Assembly (NCBI GenBank): GCA_029561355.1
Contig: JAKQJD010000125.1
Span: forward strand, 1 to 38,629
Direction: 5' to 3'
Origin: Bacteroidota bacterium
GTDB taxonomy: Bacteria > Bacteroidota > Bacteroidia > Chitinophagales > Saprospiraceae
DNA: 38,629 bases
Below, one piece after another: positions 7,477 through 16,093 of this stretch. The notes below the pieces were generated by a model, which was not told the DNA's origin, searched no databases, and saw only the letters and a list, made by a program, of their open reading frames with translations. Every line of letters begins with the position of its first letter. Position 1 is the first letter of the stretch. Position numbers and translations under genes: made by a program.

Positions 7477-8151
7477 ATGAAAAAAATGCTCTTCTCTTTT
7501 GTTGTTTCTATTCTGGCGTGCGCCACATTCGTACAGGCACAAACCGAAAAAGGAACTATTATGCTCAGCCTTCACAATTTTTCGCCGGCAGTACCTGAAG
7601 CCGGTTATCTGCTGGCTCCTTCCAATGCCCTGGGGATCACGTTCGGTACGGCGAAATCGGAATTTGGTTCCACAAAATCGGAATACTCCTACACCACCAT
7701 CGGGTTGAGTGGCAGCGCGCATTATTTTTTGATCGACAATTTCTCGGCCGGCCTGAACCTTAATATGCTGTACCAGCACTCAAAAGAAAAAGGTTCGGGA
7801 AGCGGCAACACCTCTATTTCTTCCACTTTGCTGATGGCAGGCCCGGAAGTACGTTATTACTTTCCGGCCGGAGCAAAATCCAAAATTTGGGTAGGTGGTA
7901 ATGGCGCCTGGGGCAGCAGCAAAACAAAAATCCAGGGCGAAGATTCGAATGACCCGGCAAAATTCAGCCGTTACAGCGCCGGTGCAGGTGTGTCATTTTT
8001 CCCGCTGGATCACCTTTCAATCGACGTGGGCGCGGGATACGGTGTGTTCACAGTAAATGACGATTACGAGGATTTTAACGGGATTATCATTAAAAACAAG
8101 GACACAAACAGCGGCCTTTCGCTGGATTTCGGGTTTTCGGTGTTTTTTTAG
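7477..8151 (+). CDS. outer-membrane beta-barrel protein
   Basis: A 224-residue protein with a signal peptide (MKKMLFSFVVSILACATFVQ, cleavage likely after AQA) and a body made of short amphipathic strands separated by Gly/Ser/Asn-rich turns. It ends in the strand GLSLDFGFSVFF with a terminal Phe, as expected for insertion by the BAM machinery. Segments such as GSAHYFLIDNFSAGLNLNML and GPEVRYYFPAG are typical of the small 'outer membrane beta-barrel' proteins (OmpA-like/porin-type fold) that are common in Bacteroidota. A role in the outer membrane is likely; the ligand is unknown. The gene is preceded by an AT-rich 265-bp gap and converges on the small secreted protein gene at 8417. Confidence 0.8.
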   Translation: MKKMLFSFVVSILACATFVQAQTEKGTIMLSLHNFSPAVPEAGYLLAPSNALGITFGTAKSEFGSTKSEYSYTTIGLSGSAHYFLIDNFSAGLNLNMLYQHSKEKGSGSGNTSISSTLLMAGPEVRYYFPAGAKSKIWVGGNGAWGSSKTKIQGEDSNDPAKFSRYSAGAGVSFFPLDHLSIDVGAGYGVFTVNDDYEDFNGIIIKNKDTNSGLSLDFGFSVFF

Positions 8152-8287
8152 AGAGTGAAAAGTGAGAGGAGTGAGAGGGTGAGAGTCCGTAGCGTACACC
8201 GTTTCGCTCTTGATTGAGTAGCCACTCACCCCCTCAACACCTCAACACCTCAACACTCAACACCTCAACTTCTAAACTCCTCAACCC
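8152..8287. repeat. composite repeat: GTGAGAG tail, diverged core, GTTGAGG tail
   Basis: Directly after the stop codon come GTGAGAG units (about 8154-8188), then a diverged copy of the core word CGTAGAGTACACCGCTTCGC (8190-8210), then CTCAACAC units (8233-8287), the complement of the GTTGAGG word. Two tail families are thus joined around one core. The right half of the core is badly degraded, so no long hairpin remains. Confidence 0.7.
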
Positions 8288-8298
8288 AAAATAAAAAT

Positions 8299-8328
8299 CG
8301 CCCCGTTTCTGCATGACGAAACGGGGCG
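8299..8328 (-). terminator. strong intrinsic terminator between convergent genes
   Basis: An 11-bp stem CGCCCCGTTTC / GAAACGGGGCG encloses an 8-base loop. On the minus strand it is followed by a T-rich run (ATTTTTATT), so it serves the small secreted-protein gene. It may also stop transcripts arriving from the barrel-protein gene on the plus strand. Confidence 0.85.
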
Positions 8329-8416
8329 AAAACAATCTTTATTCAATCAAATACATTCATTCCATCGGTATTATCAGCATCAAATCCTCGCATCCTCAAA
8401 TCCTCACATCTTCCAT

Positions 8417-8728
8417 TCAATGCTTGAAGCAAGTCGCTTTCTGCCCGTCGATCTGTACGGTGTAGCAGCCTTTGGGCAGTTGTTCGATGTAGAGCGACCA
8501 GTCGGTCATTTTGGAAGAAAAGTTTTTTTCCAAAACGATTTTACCTTTCTGGTCAATTACCTGAACGCTCATGTTTTTTACGGAAATCTCGTCGGTCACC
8601 AGCCAGATGCGCTTGGCGCTGACCACTACCTTGACGGCCGGATCGGACACGGGCGTAGCCGCCGAAACCGGTTGTAACATATTGAAAAAGAAACAGATGA
8701 GTGCAGCAGCAAAAAATCGGGTTTTCAT
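8417..8728 (-). CDS. short secreted protein resembling a stand-alone T9SS C-terminal domain
   Basis: A 103-residue protein: signal peptide (MKTRFFAAALICFFFNMLQ, cleavage near VSA) followed by about 80 residues. These have the order expected of a type IX secretion sorting domain: a strand with SVQVIDQKGKIVLEKNF, a polar turn, then LPKGCYTVQIDGQKATCFKH. Normally such domains sit at the end of a much larger cargo; here nothing but the domain is left. The C-terminal Lys/His end and the two Cys are unusual. The start at 8728 is used because it opens the signal sequence; an in-frame start 14 codons upstream (8770) is less likely. It could be a small surface protein or a fragment of a once larger one. 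Confidence 0.6.
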   Translation of the reverse strand: MKTRFFAAALICFFFNMLQPVSAATPVSDPAVKVVVSAKRIWLVTDEISVKNMSVQVIDQKGKIVLEKNFSSKMTDWSLYIEQLPKGCYTVQIDGQKATCFKH

Positions 8729-8864
8729 ATAAAAGGTTGTTATTGTCAGTGAATCTGAAGCAATAGACACCCCTTAATGCGCACAGGTTGCAGCCCGTTA
8801 ACAGCAACCGATAAAATTACCGGTTCACCCGACGAACGCCGGAAATTTACAGACGTGATTTTAC

Positions 8865-9707
8865 TTACAGGAAATTCAGTTGGTGCCGAACGGCCGAACT
8901 AAACAGCAGATACACTTTCCTTTTGTCGGAAACGCGGAAACGCTTTCTGGAAACGCAATGCACCGAGGCTTTCCGGATTTTCAAAAACAACTGGGTGTAA
9001 TACTTGTACGCCAGGTAAACGCCCAGCCGGGCGCCGCGGGGCAGTTGCCGGATGCCTTCGAGCGCGGCATCAAAATCGGCCTCGATATCCGCTTCGATGT
9101 TCAGTTTATCTTCCTGGGTAAAATGCTGAAAATCGATGTGCGGGAAATAGACCCGGCCCCGCTCGTCAAAATCGCTTTTGACGTCGCGCAGAAAATTGAT
9201 CTTTTGAAAGGCAGCGCCCAGCCGGCGGGCAGGGGCCTTGAGGTGCTGGTATTGCGCTTCGTTGTTCTCGCAAAAAACGCGCAGGCACATGAGGCCCACC
9301 ACTTCTGCCGAACCGTAAATGTACTCGTCGTAGGCAGCCGTATCGTATTCCGTACGTGTCAGGTCCATTTCCATGCTGTGCAAAAAAGCATCGACCAGTT
9401 CCATTTCAATACCGTAGGTGTGTACGACCTGCTGGAAAGACTGTAAAACGGGATTAAGACTGATGCGCTCTTCGATGGCCCGGTACGTGTCGTCGCGGAA
9501 ACGACGCAAGAGGGTTTCTTTCGGGTATTCGTGGAAAGTGTCCACAATTTCATCTGCAAATCGCACAAACCCGTATATGCCGCAAATCGGTGCACGCAAA
9601 TGCCGCTCGAACAAGCGGATGCCGAGGGAAAACGAGGTGGAATACCGCCTTGTAATCAATTTGCTACATTCGAAGCAAGTATCGTTAAATAACTGAAAGT
9701 GATCCAT
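8865..9707 (-). CDS. crtB: phytoene synthase
   Basis: A 280-residue prenyl-condensing enzyme that joins two geranylgeranyl diphosphates head to head to give phytoene, the first committed step of C40 carotenoid synthesis. The two Asp-rich Mg2+/diphosphate-binding motifs are present: DEIVD at residues 52-56 in FVRFADEIVD, and the second at about 175-179 in NFLRDVKSDFDERGRVYFP. The length suits bacterial CrtB. It lies 91 bp downstream of the phytoene desaturase gene on the same strand, so the two form the classic crtI-crtB operon of Bacteroidota. A squalene-type synthase is less likely because of the desaturase next door. Later carotenoid enzymes (cyclase, hydroxylase) are not in the window. Confidence 0.93.
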   Translation of the reverse strand: MDHFQLFNDTCFECSKLITRRYSTSFSLGIRLFERHLRAPICGIYGFVRFADEIVDTFHEYPKETLLRRFRDDTYRAIEERISLNPVLQSFQQVVHTYGIEMELVDAFLHSMEMDLTRTEYDTAAYDEYIYGSAEVVGLMCLRVFCENNEAQYQHLKAPARRLGAAFQKINFLRDVKSDFDERGRVYFPHIDFQHFTQEDKLNIEADIEADFDAALEGIRQLPRGARLGVYLAYKYYTQLFLKIRKASVHCVSRKRFRVSDKRKVYLLFSSAVRHQLNFL

Positions 9708-9717
9708 GGTTCAAGAA

Positions 9718-9795
9718 AGAAGTGAGATGCAAGAAGTGAGAAGTGAGACATTTAAAAAGTGCCAAGCCAAGGCAAACCAGTAACTCATAACTAAA
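9718..9795. repeat. degenerate GTGAGAA and AACTCATA tails between crtI and crtB
   Basis: The gap inside the crt operon holds a few imperfect GTGAGAA units (about 9721-9750), the word GCCAAGCCAAGG and then ACTCATAACT-type units that run up to the crtI stop codon. There is no strong hairpin, so co-transcription of the two genes is still possible. Confidence 0.5.
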
Positions 9796-9798
9796 AAC

Positions 9799-11289
9799 TC
9801 ATACCTTATAACTCCCCCCAAATCTTCGGCTGATCTCTCCGGCCACTACCTGGCCGCTGATCAAAGAAGGTGGTACACCGGGCCCAGGAACCGTGAGTTG
9901 TCCGGTGTAAAAAAGATTATCCACCTTGCTGTTTCGCATTTTGGGTTTCAGAAATGCCGTTTGCATCAACGTATTGGCAAGTCCGTATGCATTTCCTTTA
10001 AAAGCATTGTAATCACTGACAAAATCGGCGTGTGCGTAAGAGCGTTTGTATACCACGGTGTCGCGGATGCTTTGTCCGGCATGCCGTTCGAGTCGCTCCA
10101 TGACCATATTGTAATAGTGCTCCCTGACTTCCGGCGTATCTTCCAGTCCCGGCGCCACCGGAATCAGAATGAACAGGTTTTCACAACCTTCCGGCGCCAC
10201 AGACGCATCGGTACGCGAAGGTGCGCTGACGTAAAACAGGGGTTTGCTGGGCCATTTCGGGTCCTCATATATTTCCCGTGCATGCACCCCGAAGTCTTCG
10301 TCGAAAAAAAGATTGTGGTGCTGCAACTTGTCAATACGCTTGTTCACGCCGAGGTACCACAACAGGCTCGACGGAGCCATGGTCCTGTTTTCCCAGTAAC
10401 GATCCGAATAATTGCGTGCCGGCGCATCCAGCAGACTGGTTTCGATGTGGTGATAATCGGCGCCGCCAACGATTACGTCGGCCCTGAATTCCAGGCCGTT
10501 TTTTGTTGCCACACGGGTGACGTGCCCGCCCGACGTGTGAATGCGGGAAACTTCCGTACCGAGTTTCACCTGCACGCCCAGTTCTTGTGCCAGCGCCATC
10601 ATCGCTTCGATGATTTTGTACATGCCACCCATGGGATACCAGGTGCCCAGCGACATGTCGGCGTAATTCATCAGGCTGTATAAAGCGGGCGTTTTTTCAG
10701 GCCTGGCTCCCAGAAACAATACTGGAAACTCCAGCAGATCGACGAGTTTTTTATTCTTGAACAATCCGCGTACCTGCTTCGAGAGCGGTGAAAACATCTG
10801 AAGGCGAAACAAACTGGCCAGAATCCTGCGGTCGGCAAACTCCATAATACTGTCGCTGGGTTTGTGCACAAATTCCGTCATGCCGACCTTGTATTTGTAG
10901 GCCGCCTCTTCCAGAAACTTGCGCAAAAGCACTGCGCTTCCGGGCTCGTAGCGTTCGAACATGGCCTCCAGTTCGGGCATTCCCGCAGGCACCTGCATCA
11001 CGTCGCCGTCGCCAAAAATTACTGCATAGGAAGGATCGAGCCGAACCAGATCGTAGTAATCGGATACTTTTTTGCCGAATTTTGCAAAAAACTGTTCAAA
11101 AACGTCGGGCATCCAGTACCAGGAAGGTCCCATGTCGAACGTGAACCCTTCAGCCTGGAACTGACGAGCACGGCCCCCGGGCGTATCGTTTTTTTCCAGC
11201 ACGGTAACTTCGAATCCGGCAGCAGCCAGGTTGCAGGCAGCCGAAAGCCCTGCAAATCCGGACCCGATGACGATGACGCTTTTTCCCAT
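9799..11289 (-). CDS. crtI: phytoene desaturase
   Basis: A 496-residue FAD-dependent desaturase/isomerase that converts phytoene to lycopene (or an intermediate). The N-terminal dinucleotide-binding motif is [19 protein letters not shown], with G9, G11 and G14, followed by the acidic VLEKND at the end of the second strand. The C-terminal CrtI-type signature [19 protein letters not shown], which contributes to FAD binding, is intact. Length is normal. The start at 11289 (MGKSVIVIG) fits the family; nine upstream codons are open but unlike it. The gene is the first of the crtI-crtB pair and diverges from a histidine kinase gene; a TATGTTTG box lies 21 bp upstream. Confidence 0.95.
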   Translation of the reverse strand: MGKSVIVIGSGFAGLSAACNLAAAGFEVTVLEKNDTPGGRARQFQAEGFTFDMGPSWYWMPDVFEQFFAKFGKKVSDYYDLVRLDPSYAVIFGDGDVMQVPAGMPELEAMFERYEPGSAVLLRKFLEEAAYKYKVGMTEFVHKPSDSIMEFADRRILASLFRLQMFSPLSKQVRGLFKNKKLVDLLEFPVLFLGARPEKTPALYSLMNYADMSLGTWYPMGGMYKIIEAMMALAQELGVQVKLGTEVSRIHTSGGHVTRVATKNGLEFRADVIVGGADYHHIETSLLDAPARNYSDRYWENRTMAPSSLLWYLGVNKRIDKLQHHNLFFDEDFGVHAREIYEDPKWPSKPLFYVSAPSRTDASVAPEGCENLFILIPVAPGLEDTPEVREHYYNMVMERLERHAGQSIRDTVVYKRSYAHADFVSDYNAFKGNAYGLANTLMQTAFLKPKMRNSKVDNLFYTGQLTVPGPGVPPSLISGQVVAGEISRRFGGSYKV

Positions 11290-11309
11290 TGTATTCCTGA
11301 TTTGTCTGG

Positions 11310-11317
11310 CAAACATA
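11310..11317 (-). promoter_or_regulatory. candidate -7 box for crtI
   Basis: On the minus strand this reads TATGTTTG, an exact match to the Bacteroidota -7 consensus TAnnTTTG, 20 bp from the crtI start codon. No TTTG -33 element is seen at the usual spacing, so the assignment is tentative. Confidence 0.5.
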
Positions 11318-11500
11318 AGAAAAGGTTGTTTTGTTTAAGTTTTTATCACAAAAGATAAACAAAATTTTTTAAATTCTCTCCACAGGCACACGTTTTTATG
11401 GCTACGTTTAAATTTCGAAGGTTTTCAGAGTACATTTATTCAACGATTTCTTTTCGGAGAGCCGGATAAAACCGAAAGTACCGGCAAGCGAATGAAAGCG

Positions 11501-11508
11501 TACATTTG
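11501..11508 (+). promoter_or_regulatory. candidate -7 box for the orphan histidine kinase
   Basis: TACATTTG matches TAnnTTTG exactly and ends 18 bp before the ATG at 11527. No clear -33 element is present. If used, the upstream in-frame ATG at 11506 would lie within the promoter, supporting the start at 11527. Confidence 0.5.
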
Positions 11509-11526
11509 CTCTGTTATTTGCACGAC

Positions 11527-12726
11527 ATGGACTTATACACCCGCAAATCTTACTGGAAATGGTATCTCGCTGCCGGGGCGGTACTCATTGTTATCATTTC
11601 CCTTTTTTATACCAGGTATCTTGCCGCCCAGCTCATGGTGCGCGAAGAGCAACAGGCAACGCTGTGGGCGGAAGCGCAACGCGCCCTGAACAAGGTGGAA
11701 CTGGATACTTTCCAGTTTTTTCACTGCGACCTCACCATGCCTGTAAAAGTGCTCGAACTGAACAATACGATCCCGGTTGTTCTGGTCAACAACGCCGGCC
11801 AGATTGAAGATGCCCTGAACGTACCCGGCAGTGAAGGCAAAACCATCGATACCGCCCGTATCCGGCTGGAACTGAACCGCATGTTCCGGGAAGGCGTGGA
11901 CTCCGTAGATGCCTCCATTCCGCCCGATATTTATAAAAAAGTATACTACTCGCGCTCCAAACTGCTGGGGCAGTTGTGGTGGTATCCTTTTGTACAACTC
12001 GGCCTGATTGCCGCTTTTATCGCATTCGGGTACATCGGTTTCAGCACCGCACGCAGGTCGGAGCAAAATCAGGTGTGGCTGGGTATGGCCAAGGAAACCG
12101 CTCACCAGTTGGGCACGCCCATTACGGCCATTCTGGGATGGATCGAAACGCTGAAAGCAGTGAACGAGGAGCGCCCCGACAACCAGGAAATGCTCGACGA
12201 ACTGCGCAACGACGTGACGCGCCTGGAACTCGTGGCCGACCGTTTTTCAAAAATCGGCGCCACGCCGGAGTTGCGTACGGTGAATCTTTATGAAGAACTG
12301 GAATTTTGCCGCGCCTACATGCAACGGCGCAGTCCGCGGAAAGTAGAATTCGATTTCCCTGTTCCTGCTGATAATGAACCACTTATGGTGGATCTAAACA
12401 CCCCTTTGTTCGACTGGGTGATCGAAAACCTGCTCCGCAACGCCATCGATGCCATGGAAGGCGGGATTGGCAAAATAACGGCGGTGGTGTATGAAGAAGG
12501 CCGCTACGCCTGCGTCGACGTGAGCGATACCGGCAAAGGAATTCCTTCCGGAAAGTTTAAAATGATCTTCAAACCGGGCTTTTCCACCAAAACCCGCGGA
12601 TGGGGACTCGGCCTTTCTCTCGCCAAACGCATCATAGAGGAATACCACGGCGGCAAAATATTTGTCAAAAAATCCGAACCCGGCAAAGGCACCACTTTTA
12701 GTGTAAAAGTACCCAAGTCGCGGTAG
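11527..12726 (+). CDS. orphan sensor histidine kinase
   Basis: A 399-residue membrane sensor kinase. Two transmembrane helices (about residues 13-32 and 153-173) flank an extracytoplasmic domain of about 120 residues that I do not recognise. The cytoplasmic part has the phospho-acceptor H193 in GMAKETAHQLGTPITAILGW, then a HATPase domain with N-box NLLRNAIDAMEGG, G1 box DVSDTGKGIP and G2 box GWGLGLSLAKRI. The variant AHQLGTP, in place of SHELRTP, marks a subfamily that is frequent in Bacteroidota. There is no response regulator next to it, so the partner must be elsewhere. It diverges from crtI, which raises but does not prove a link to carotenoid control. Confidence 0.92.
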   Translation: MDLYTRKSYWKWYLAAGAVLIVIISLFYTRYLAAQLMVREEQQATLWAEAQRALNKVELDTFQFFHCDLTMPVKVLELNNTIPVVLVNNAGQIEDALNVPGSEGKTIDTARIRLELNRMFREGVDSVDASIPPDIYKKVYYSRSKLLGQLWWYPFVQLGLIAAFIAFGYIGFSTARRSEQNQVWLGMAKETAHQLGTPITAILGWIETLKAVNEERPDNQEMLDELRNDVTRLELVADRFSKIGATPELRTVNLYEELEFCRAYMQRRSPRKVEFDFPVPADNEPLMVDLNTPLFDWVIENLLRNAIDAMEGGIGKITAVVYEEGRYACVDVSDTGKGIPSGKFKMIFKPGFSTKTRGWGLGLSLAKRIIEEYHGGKIFVKKSEPGKGTTFSVKVPKSR

Positions 12727-12742
12727 TGGCCTAATCTTTGTA

Positions 12743-12883
12743 TTTGGTGTTTGGTGTTTCGTGTTTGGGGCGCATTGCCCTTGGTATTGGAGTGTAGTTT
12801 TTGGTGTTTCGGACATTGTCCTGGTTTATGTGTAAGCCAAGGGCAGCGCGCCCCAAACACCAAACACCAAACACCAAACACCA
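12743..12883. repeat. inverted repeat with GGTGTTT tails and GCGCCCTTGG core
   Basis: Arms about 12743-12784 and 12836-12883 are near-perfect reverse complements. The outer part is tandem GTGTTTG units (AAACACC on the other arm), the inner part the word GGGGCGC, GCCCTTGG. The spacer (about 50 bp) holds a further GGTGTTTCGG unit. The same word pair forms the inverted repeat at 30648-30742. It follows the kinase stop codon by about 20 bp and could terminate that transcript. Confidence 0.85.
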
Positions 12884-12926
12884 CTTTAATCCCTTTCGGT
12901 ATCCCATGTTATGAAAATATCCTTGT

Positions 12927-15131
12927 ATGAGAAAATCGATTTACACGTTTTTGCTCCCTGCATACGCGTGGAGCCTGGCAGTGGTGTGTTTCGCCCAAAA
13001 CTGCCCGGCAATTCTTCAGTGCCCCAACTCCCTCCAAACTATTTGCGACCCCACGGAAAACGACTCTACGCTGTGGAACGAGCCACCTTACACCTGGAGC
13101 CCCCTGCTGGAAACAGCAGATTTGTATGAAGGCATCGTCGACCTGGGGCTACGGGCGGTAGTATGTCACAATGGTGGCCAGGTAAGCGTTTCCTACAAAA
13201 TTTTCCTCGACCTCGACAGCGATTTCCTGGCTGAAACGGTCATCAACAGCAATCAGTTACCTCCTCCGGGTATCATTTTTGCCAATAACGGCCAAAATCC
13301 CGGTAATATAGGCGGCGACACGCTCTGGTTCGACAAACGCCCCGTACCGGCCAGTTCAAGATTTGCCTTTACCATGGAATCGCACGTCGGCAACGACACC
13401 CTGACCGCACACGTGCGCTGGAATACGCCGGACAATGCGCAGCAATTCCTCATGCCCCGGCTGCCGGAAGGCAAACACGGCATTCTGTGGACGGTTACGC
13501 AGGACGGCGTGACGCGCACCTGCCAGTACAGCTTCAGGGTGACCGATTGTGCGCCGCCCGTGCTGGTGTGCGGCGGAAGCAGGGTCGACGACATCGGCCC
13601 CGACCGCATTTATCCCATTACGGCATCGGACCTGATCGATTTTGTGGCGGATAATATTACCGCCACTGACGAACTGGAAATCTCCCTGCGCAACTCGGGT
13701 ACCGGCACCGGATTCCCGACGGCGGGCGGGCAACCCATTCCGGACATTACACTGGATTGCTCCAGCCTCGGCGCCAATCTGGTGCAGGTGTGGGCCCGCG
13801 ACCAACATGGTAACATTGCCAACTGTGCCGTCAGTATTACGCTGAATGACAGTGTATTCATCTGCACCGAACTGCCGCGCGTATGTGCCCGTACTTACTG
13901 GGACAGCACGCTGGTGATCGACGACGTGGAAACAAAAATCACCTGGGAAAATCCGGCAGAGACCGTGTGGACCTACTTGCTGCCCCATGCGCCTGACGGC
14001 TGCAATACGCTCGATTCGTTTCCACCCTACCCTTTCGCAGTAACGGAACGCAGTTTTTCGGACCCGCTTAATGGCGTCACCACCTTCGACCTGCTGCTGA
14101 TTTCCCGTCATATTCTCTCTATCGAGGCGCTGGATGCGCCCTGGAAAATTATTGCGGCTGACGCGAATTCCAGTGGCAGCGTGACAACCAACGACGTGGT
14201 ACAACTCCGGCGGCTTATCCTGGGCATCACTACAGATCTTCCGGAAGGCAAATCCTGGCGCTTTTTTACCGATAATTGCCAGTTTCCACCCAACCCGTTC
14301 GAAGTAACGAATTGCAGCACGGGCTATGAATTCGACCCGATGCCGTTCTGGGCGTATCCCGAAGAGATCCGGTTTTACGGCCTGAAAACCGGCGACGTCA
14401 ATAATTCGGCCCTCGCCAACAGTGCGCAGGTCGCCGCTGCGTACCGTTCTTCAGTGAATCTTGAAGTTACCGAGCGCACCTTACAGGCCGGCGAAATCGC
14501 CGACATCCCTGTAAATATGGAGCAGGCCGGCGACTGGTCGGGGTTTCAGTGCAGCCTGCCTTTCGATCCGCAAAAAGTGGAGATCATGGACGTAACCGTT
14601 GGCGAATCGCTGACGCCACGGGAATTTGCATTTGCACAGCCGCTACCGGGCGATTTGCGCGTGAGTTGGTTCGACGTGCAGCCAAGGGTGCTTTTGCCGG
14701 GTGAAAACCTGCTTACCCTGCGGGTCAAAGCCTTGAGAAACATACAGTTAAGTGATGCCTTGGCCATTCGGGAAACACAACCCGCACATAGCCTCGCTTC
14801 GGAAATTTATACTGCGGAAGGTGAAACGCAGCAACTGCAATGGACATTCCGGAATGCGGAAAAAGAGGACCGTGTTGCCCAGGTATTCGATCCGCAGCCT
14901 AATCCTACTTCCGCCGGGGTGCGTATTCCCGTGCGGCTGGAAACGGCTGAAACGATCCGGGTATCGATCGGAACCCTGGAAGGTAAACAATTGTATTCCA
15001 ATGAATTGTATCTTTCTCAGGGTGCGCAGTTGCTGGAGGTTCCGGCATCGGCATTTCCGGAAAGCGGGGTGTATACCTGGCAGGTGCAGGTGGGCGGGAA
15101 AGTATACCGGGGAAAAGTTGTGCGGATGTAA
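12927..15131 (+). CDS. T9SS-exported protein with dockerin-like and cohesin-like domains
   Basis: A 734-residue secreted protein. Order of parts: signal peptide (about residues 1-23, ending CFAQ); Cys-rich N-terminal region of unknown fold; an immunoglobulin/HYR-like region (about 220-310); a type I dockerin-like domain with two Asp/Asn-rich calcium-loop motifs, ADANSSGSVTTND (about residue 407) and GDVNNSALAN (about 488); a cohesin-like beta-sandwich (about 505-630, LQAGEIADIPVNMEQAG and LLPGENLLTLRVKA); and a type A T9SS sorting domain (about 655-734, FDPQPNPTSAGV to GKVVRM). It is expected to cross the outer membrane by T9SS and be anchored at the surface. The presence of dockerin- and cohesin-like units in one chain suggests self-association. 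The ligand is unknown. Confidence 0.85.
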   Translation: MRKSIYTFLLPAYAWSLAVVCFAQNCPAILQCPNSLQTICDPTENDSTLWNEPPYTWSPLLETADLYEGIVDLGLRAVVCHNGGQVSVSYKIFLDLDSDFLAETVINSNQLPPPGIIFANNGQNPGNIGGDTLWFDKRPVPASSRFAFTMESHVGNDTLTAHVRWNTPDNAQQFLMPRLPEGKHGILWTVTQDGVTRTCQYSFRVTDCAPPVLVCGGSRVDDIGPDRIYPITASDLIDFVADNITATDELEISLRNSGTGTGFPTAGGQPIPDITLDCSSLGANLVQVWARDQHGNIANCAVSITLNDSVFICTELPRVCARTYWDSTLVIDDVETKITWENPAETVWTYLLPHAPDGCNTLDSFPPYPFAVTERSFSDPLNGVTTFDLLLISRHILSIEALDAPWKIIAADANSSGSVTTNDVVQLRRLILGITTDLPEGKSWRFFTDNCQFPPNPFEVTNCSTGYEFDPMPFWAYPEEIRFYGLKTGDVNNSALANSAQVAAAYRSSVNLEVTERTLQAGEIADIPVNMEQAGDWSGFQCSLPFDPQKVEIMDVTVGESLTPREFAFAQPLPGDLRVSWFDVQPRVLLPGENLLTLRVKALRNIQLSDALAIRETQPAHSLASEIYTAEGETQQLQWTFRNAEKEDRVAQVFDPQPNPTSAGVRIPVRLETAETIRVSIGTLEGKQLYSNELYLSQGAQLLEVPASAFPESGVYTWQVQVGGKVYRGKVVRM

Positions 15132-15150
15132 AATTTAACCACAAGGTTCA

Positions 15151-15211
15151 CTAAGGTTATGCACAAAGGCCGCAAGGGTACATGCCTTGCGGCCTTTGTG
15201 CATAACCTTAG
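15151..15211. terminator. 27-bp perfect hairpin, bidirectional terminator
   Basis: Arms 15151-15177 and 15185-15211 are perfect reverse complements (27 bp) around a 7-base loop, built on the words CTAAGGTTATGCACAAAGG and CCGCAAGG. It fills the gap between two convergent genes and its right end touches the stop codon of the yndJ-like gene at 15212. A strong two-way terminator is the natural reading; the CACAAAGG word links it to the repeat at 948-1264. Confidence 0.88.
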
Positions 15212-16093
15212 TTAAATAAAAAACCGCCAGCCTCTCAACGTCAGCCAGGCAAAACCCAGCGTATTCAACGTTCCATGCCAGATCTTCATGTTCGGAATAT
15301 TGATCCATGCCATCGGGAAATGAAACCTTAACGCATACAAGGTAGCCAGCGACACGCCACCCAGCAGGCACAACGCACCGGCAAGCCAGAACCGCCGGGC
15401 AGTCATGGGAAAACGCCTATCGACACTTTGTAGCAAGTGCCACTCGACAATCAATGCTGCAAAGACAGCAAAAAACAGCGCCGATACCCATTCGAACGTG
15501 GGCGAATAACCCAGTTTGGTCAGCACAATCCCCATAGCCACCGACGGCATACCCGCCAGAACAGCCCAGCCTGCAACGCTTGTAAACCGGCCCGGACGCA
15601 CCTTCAGCATACAATATGCCACCACTGCCAGCACAAAACCTGCCACGTGAAAATGCGCGGCCGTGAGCGAAACAATGACCGCATCAAAACCCAGTGGCTG
15701 CAAACCCGCCAGAAAACAAAACGCGAACACCGCGCCCGTAGCCCAGTACGCCAGCGCCGCAACCCGCACAATATCAGTCAGTTGTATTTTCGGAATTTCC
15801 AGCAAACGTGCGGCTTCGCGTACCGTCAGCCATAAAGCCAGCCCGACATAAGGCAAAGCCGGCACCGCCCGCCAGTCGAATGTTGAATCATTTAACGCAT
15901 ACGCGACACTCAGCAACACCACCGAAGCCCAATACAACGGTGAAACCCGGAGCCCCAGCAAAACAAGCCCTTCCGGTACCAGCATCCAGGCAGCAAACAG
16001 AACCAGCGCAACTTCCCAGTTGCTTTGCAAATACGTGGGTCCGGCCAAAACCAGCCAGAGCAGCCAGGTCAAAATCGGGAGCGCTTGTTTCAT
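15212..16093 (-). CDS. YndJ-like membrane protein
   Basis: A 293-residue integral membrane protein with eight or nine hydrophobic segments (for example LPILTWLLWLVLAGPTYLQ, ALVLFAAWMLVPEGLVLLG, VAALAYWATGAVFAFCFLAG, VAGFVLAVVAYCMLKV, FEWVSALFFAVFAALIVEWH). It matches the YndJ family of unknown function, known from Bacillus and others. In many genomes YndJ is found with a DUF1990 gene, as here. The start at 16093 overlaps the DUF1990 stop codon (ATGA), so the two are translationally coupled; a longer frame running upstream to 16498 is a shadow of the DUF1990 gene. His residues in SLTAAHFHVAGF could bind metal or heme, but this is speculation. Confidence 0.82.
   Translation of the reverse strand: MKQALPILTWLLWLVLAGPTYLQSNWEVALVLFAAWMLVPEGLVLLGLRVSPLYWASVVLLSVAYALNDSTFDWRAVPALPYVGLALWLTVREAARLLEIPKIQLTDIVRVAALAYWATGAVFAFCFLAGLQPLGFDAVIVSLTAAHFHVAGFVLAVVAYCMLKVRPGRFTSVAGWAVLAGMPSVAMGIVLTKLGYSPTFEWVSALFFAVFAALIVEWHLLQSVDRRFPMTARRFWLAGALCLLGGVSLATLYALRFHFPMAWINIPNMKIWHGTLNTLGFAWLTLRGWRFFI

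Noticed and set aside
12728..12926. Small genes in the gap behind the orphan histidine kinase
   Set aside because: The open frames are translations of the AAACACC repeat and its complement.
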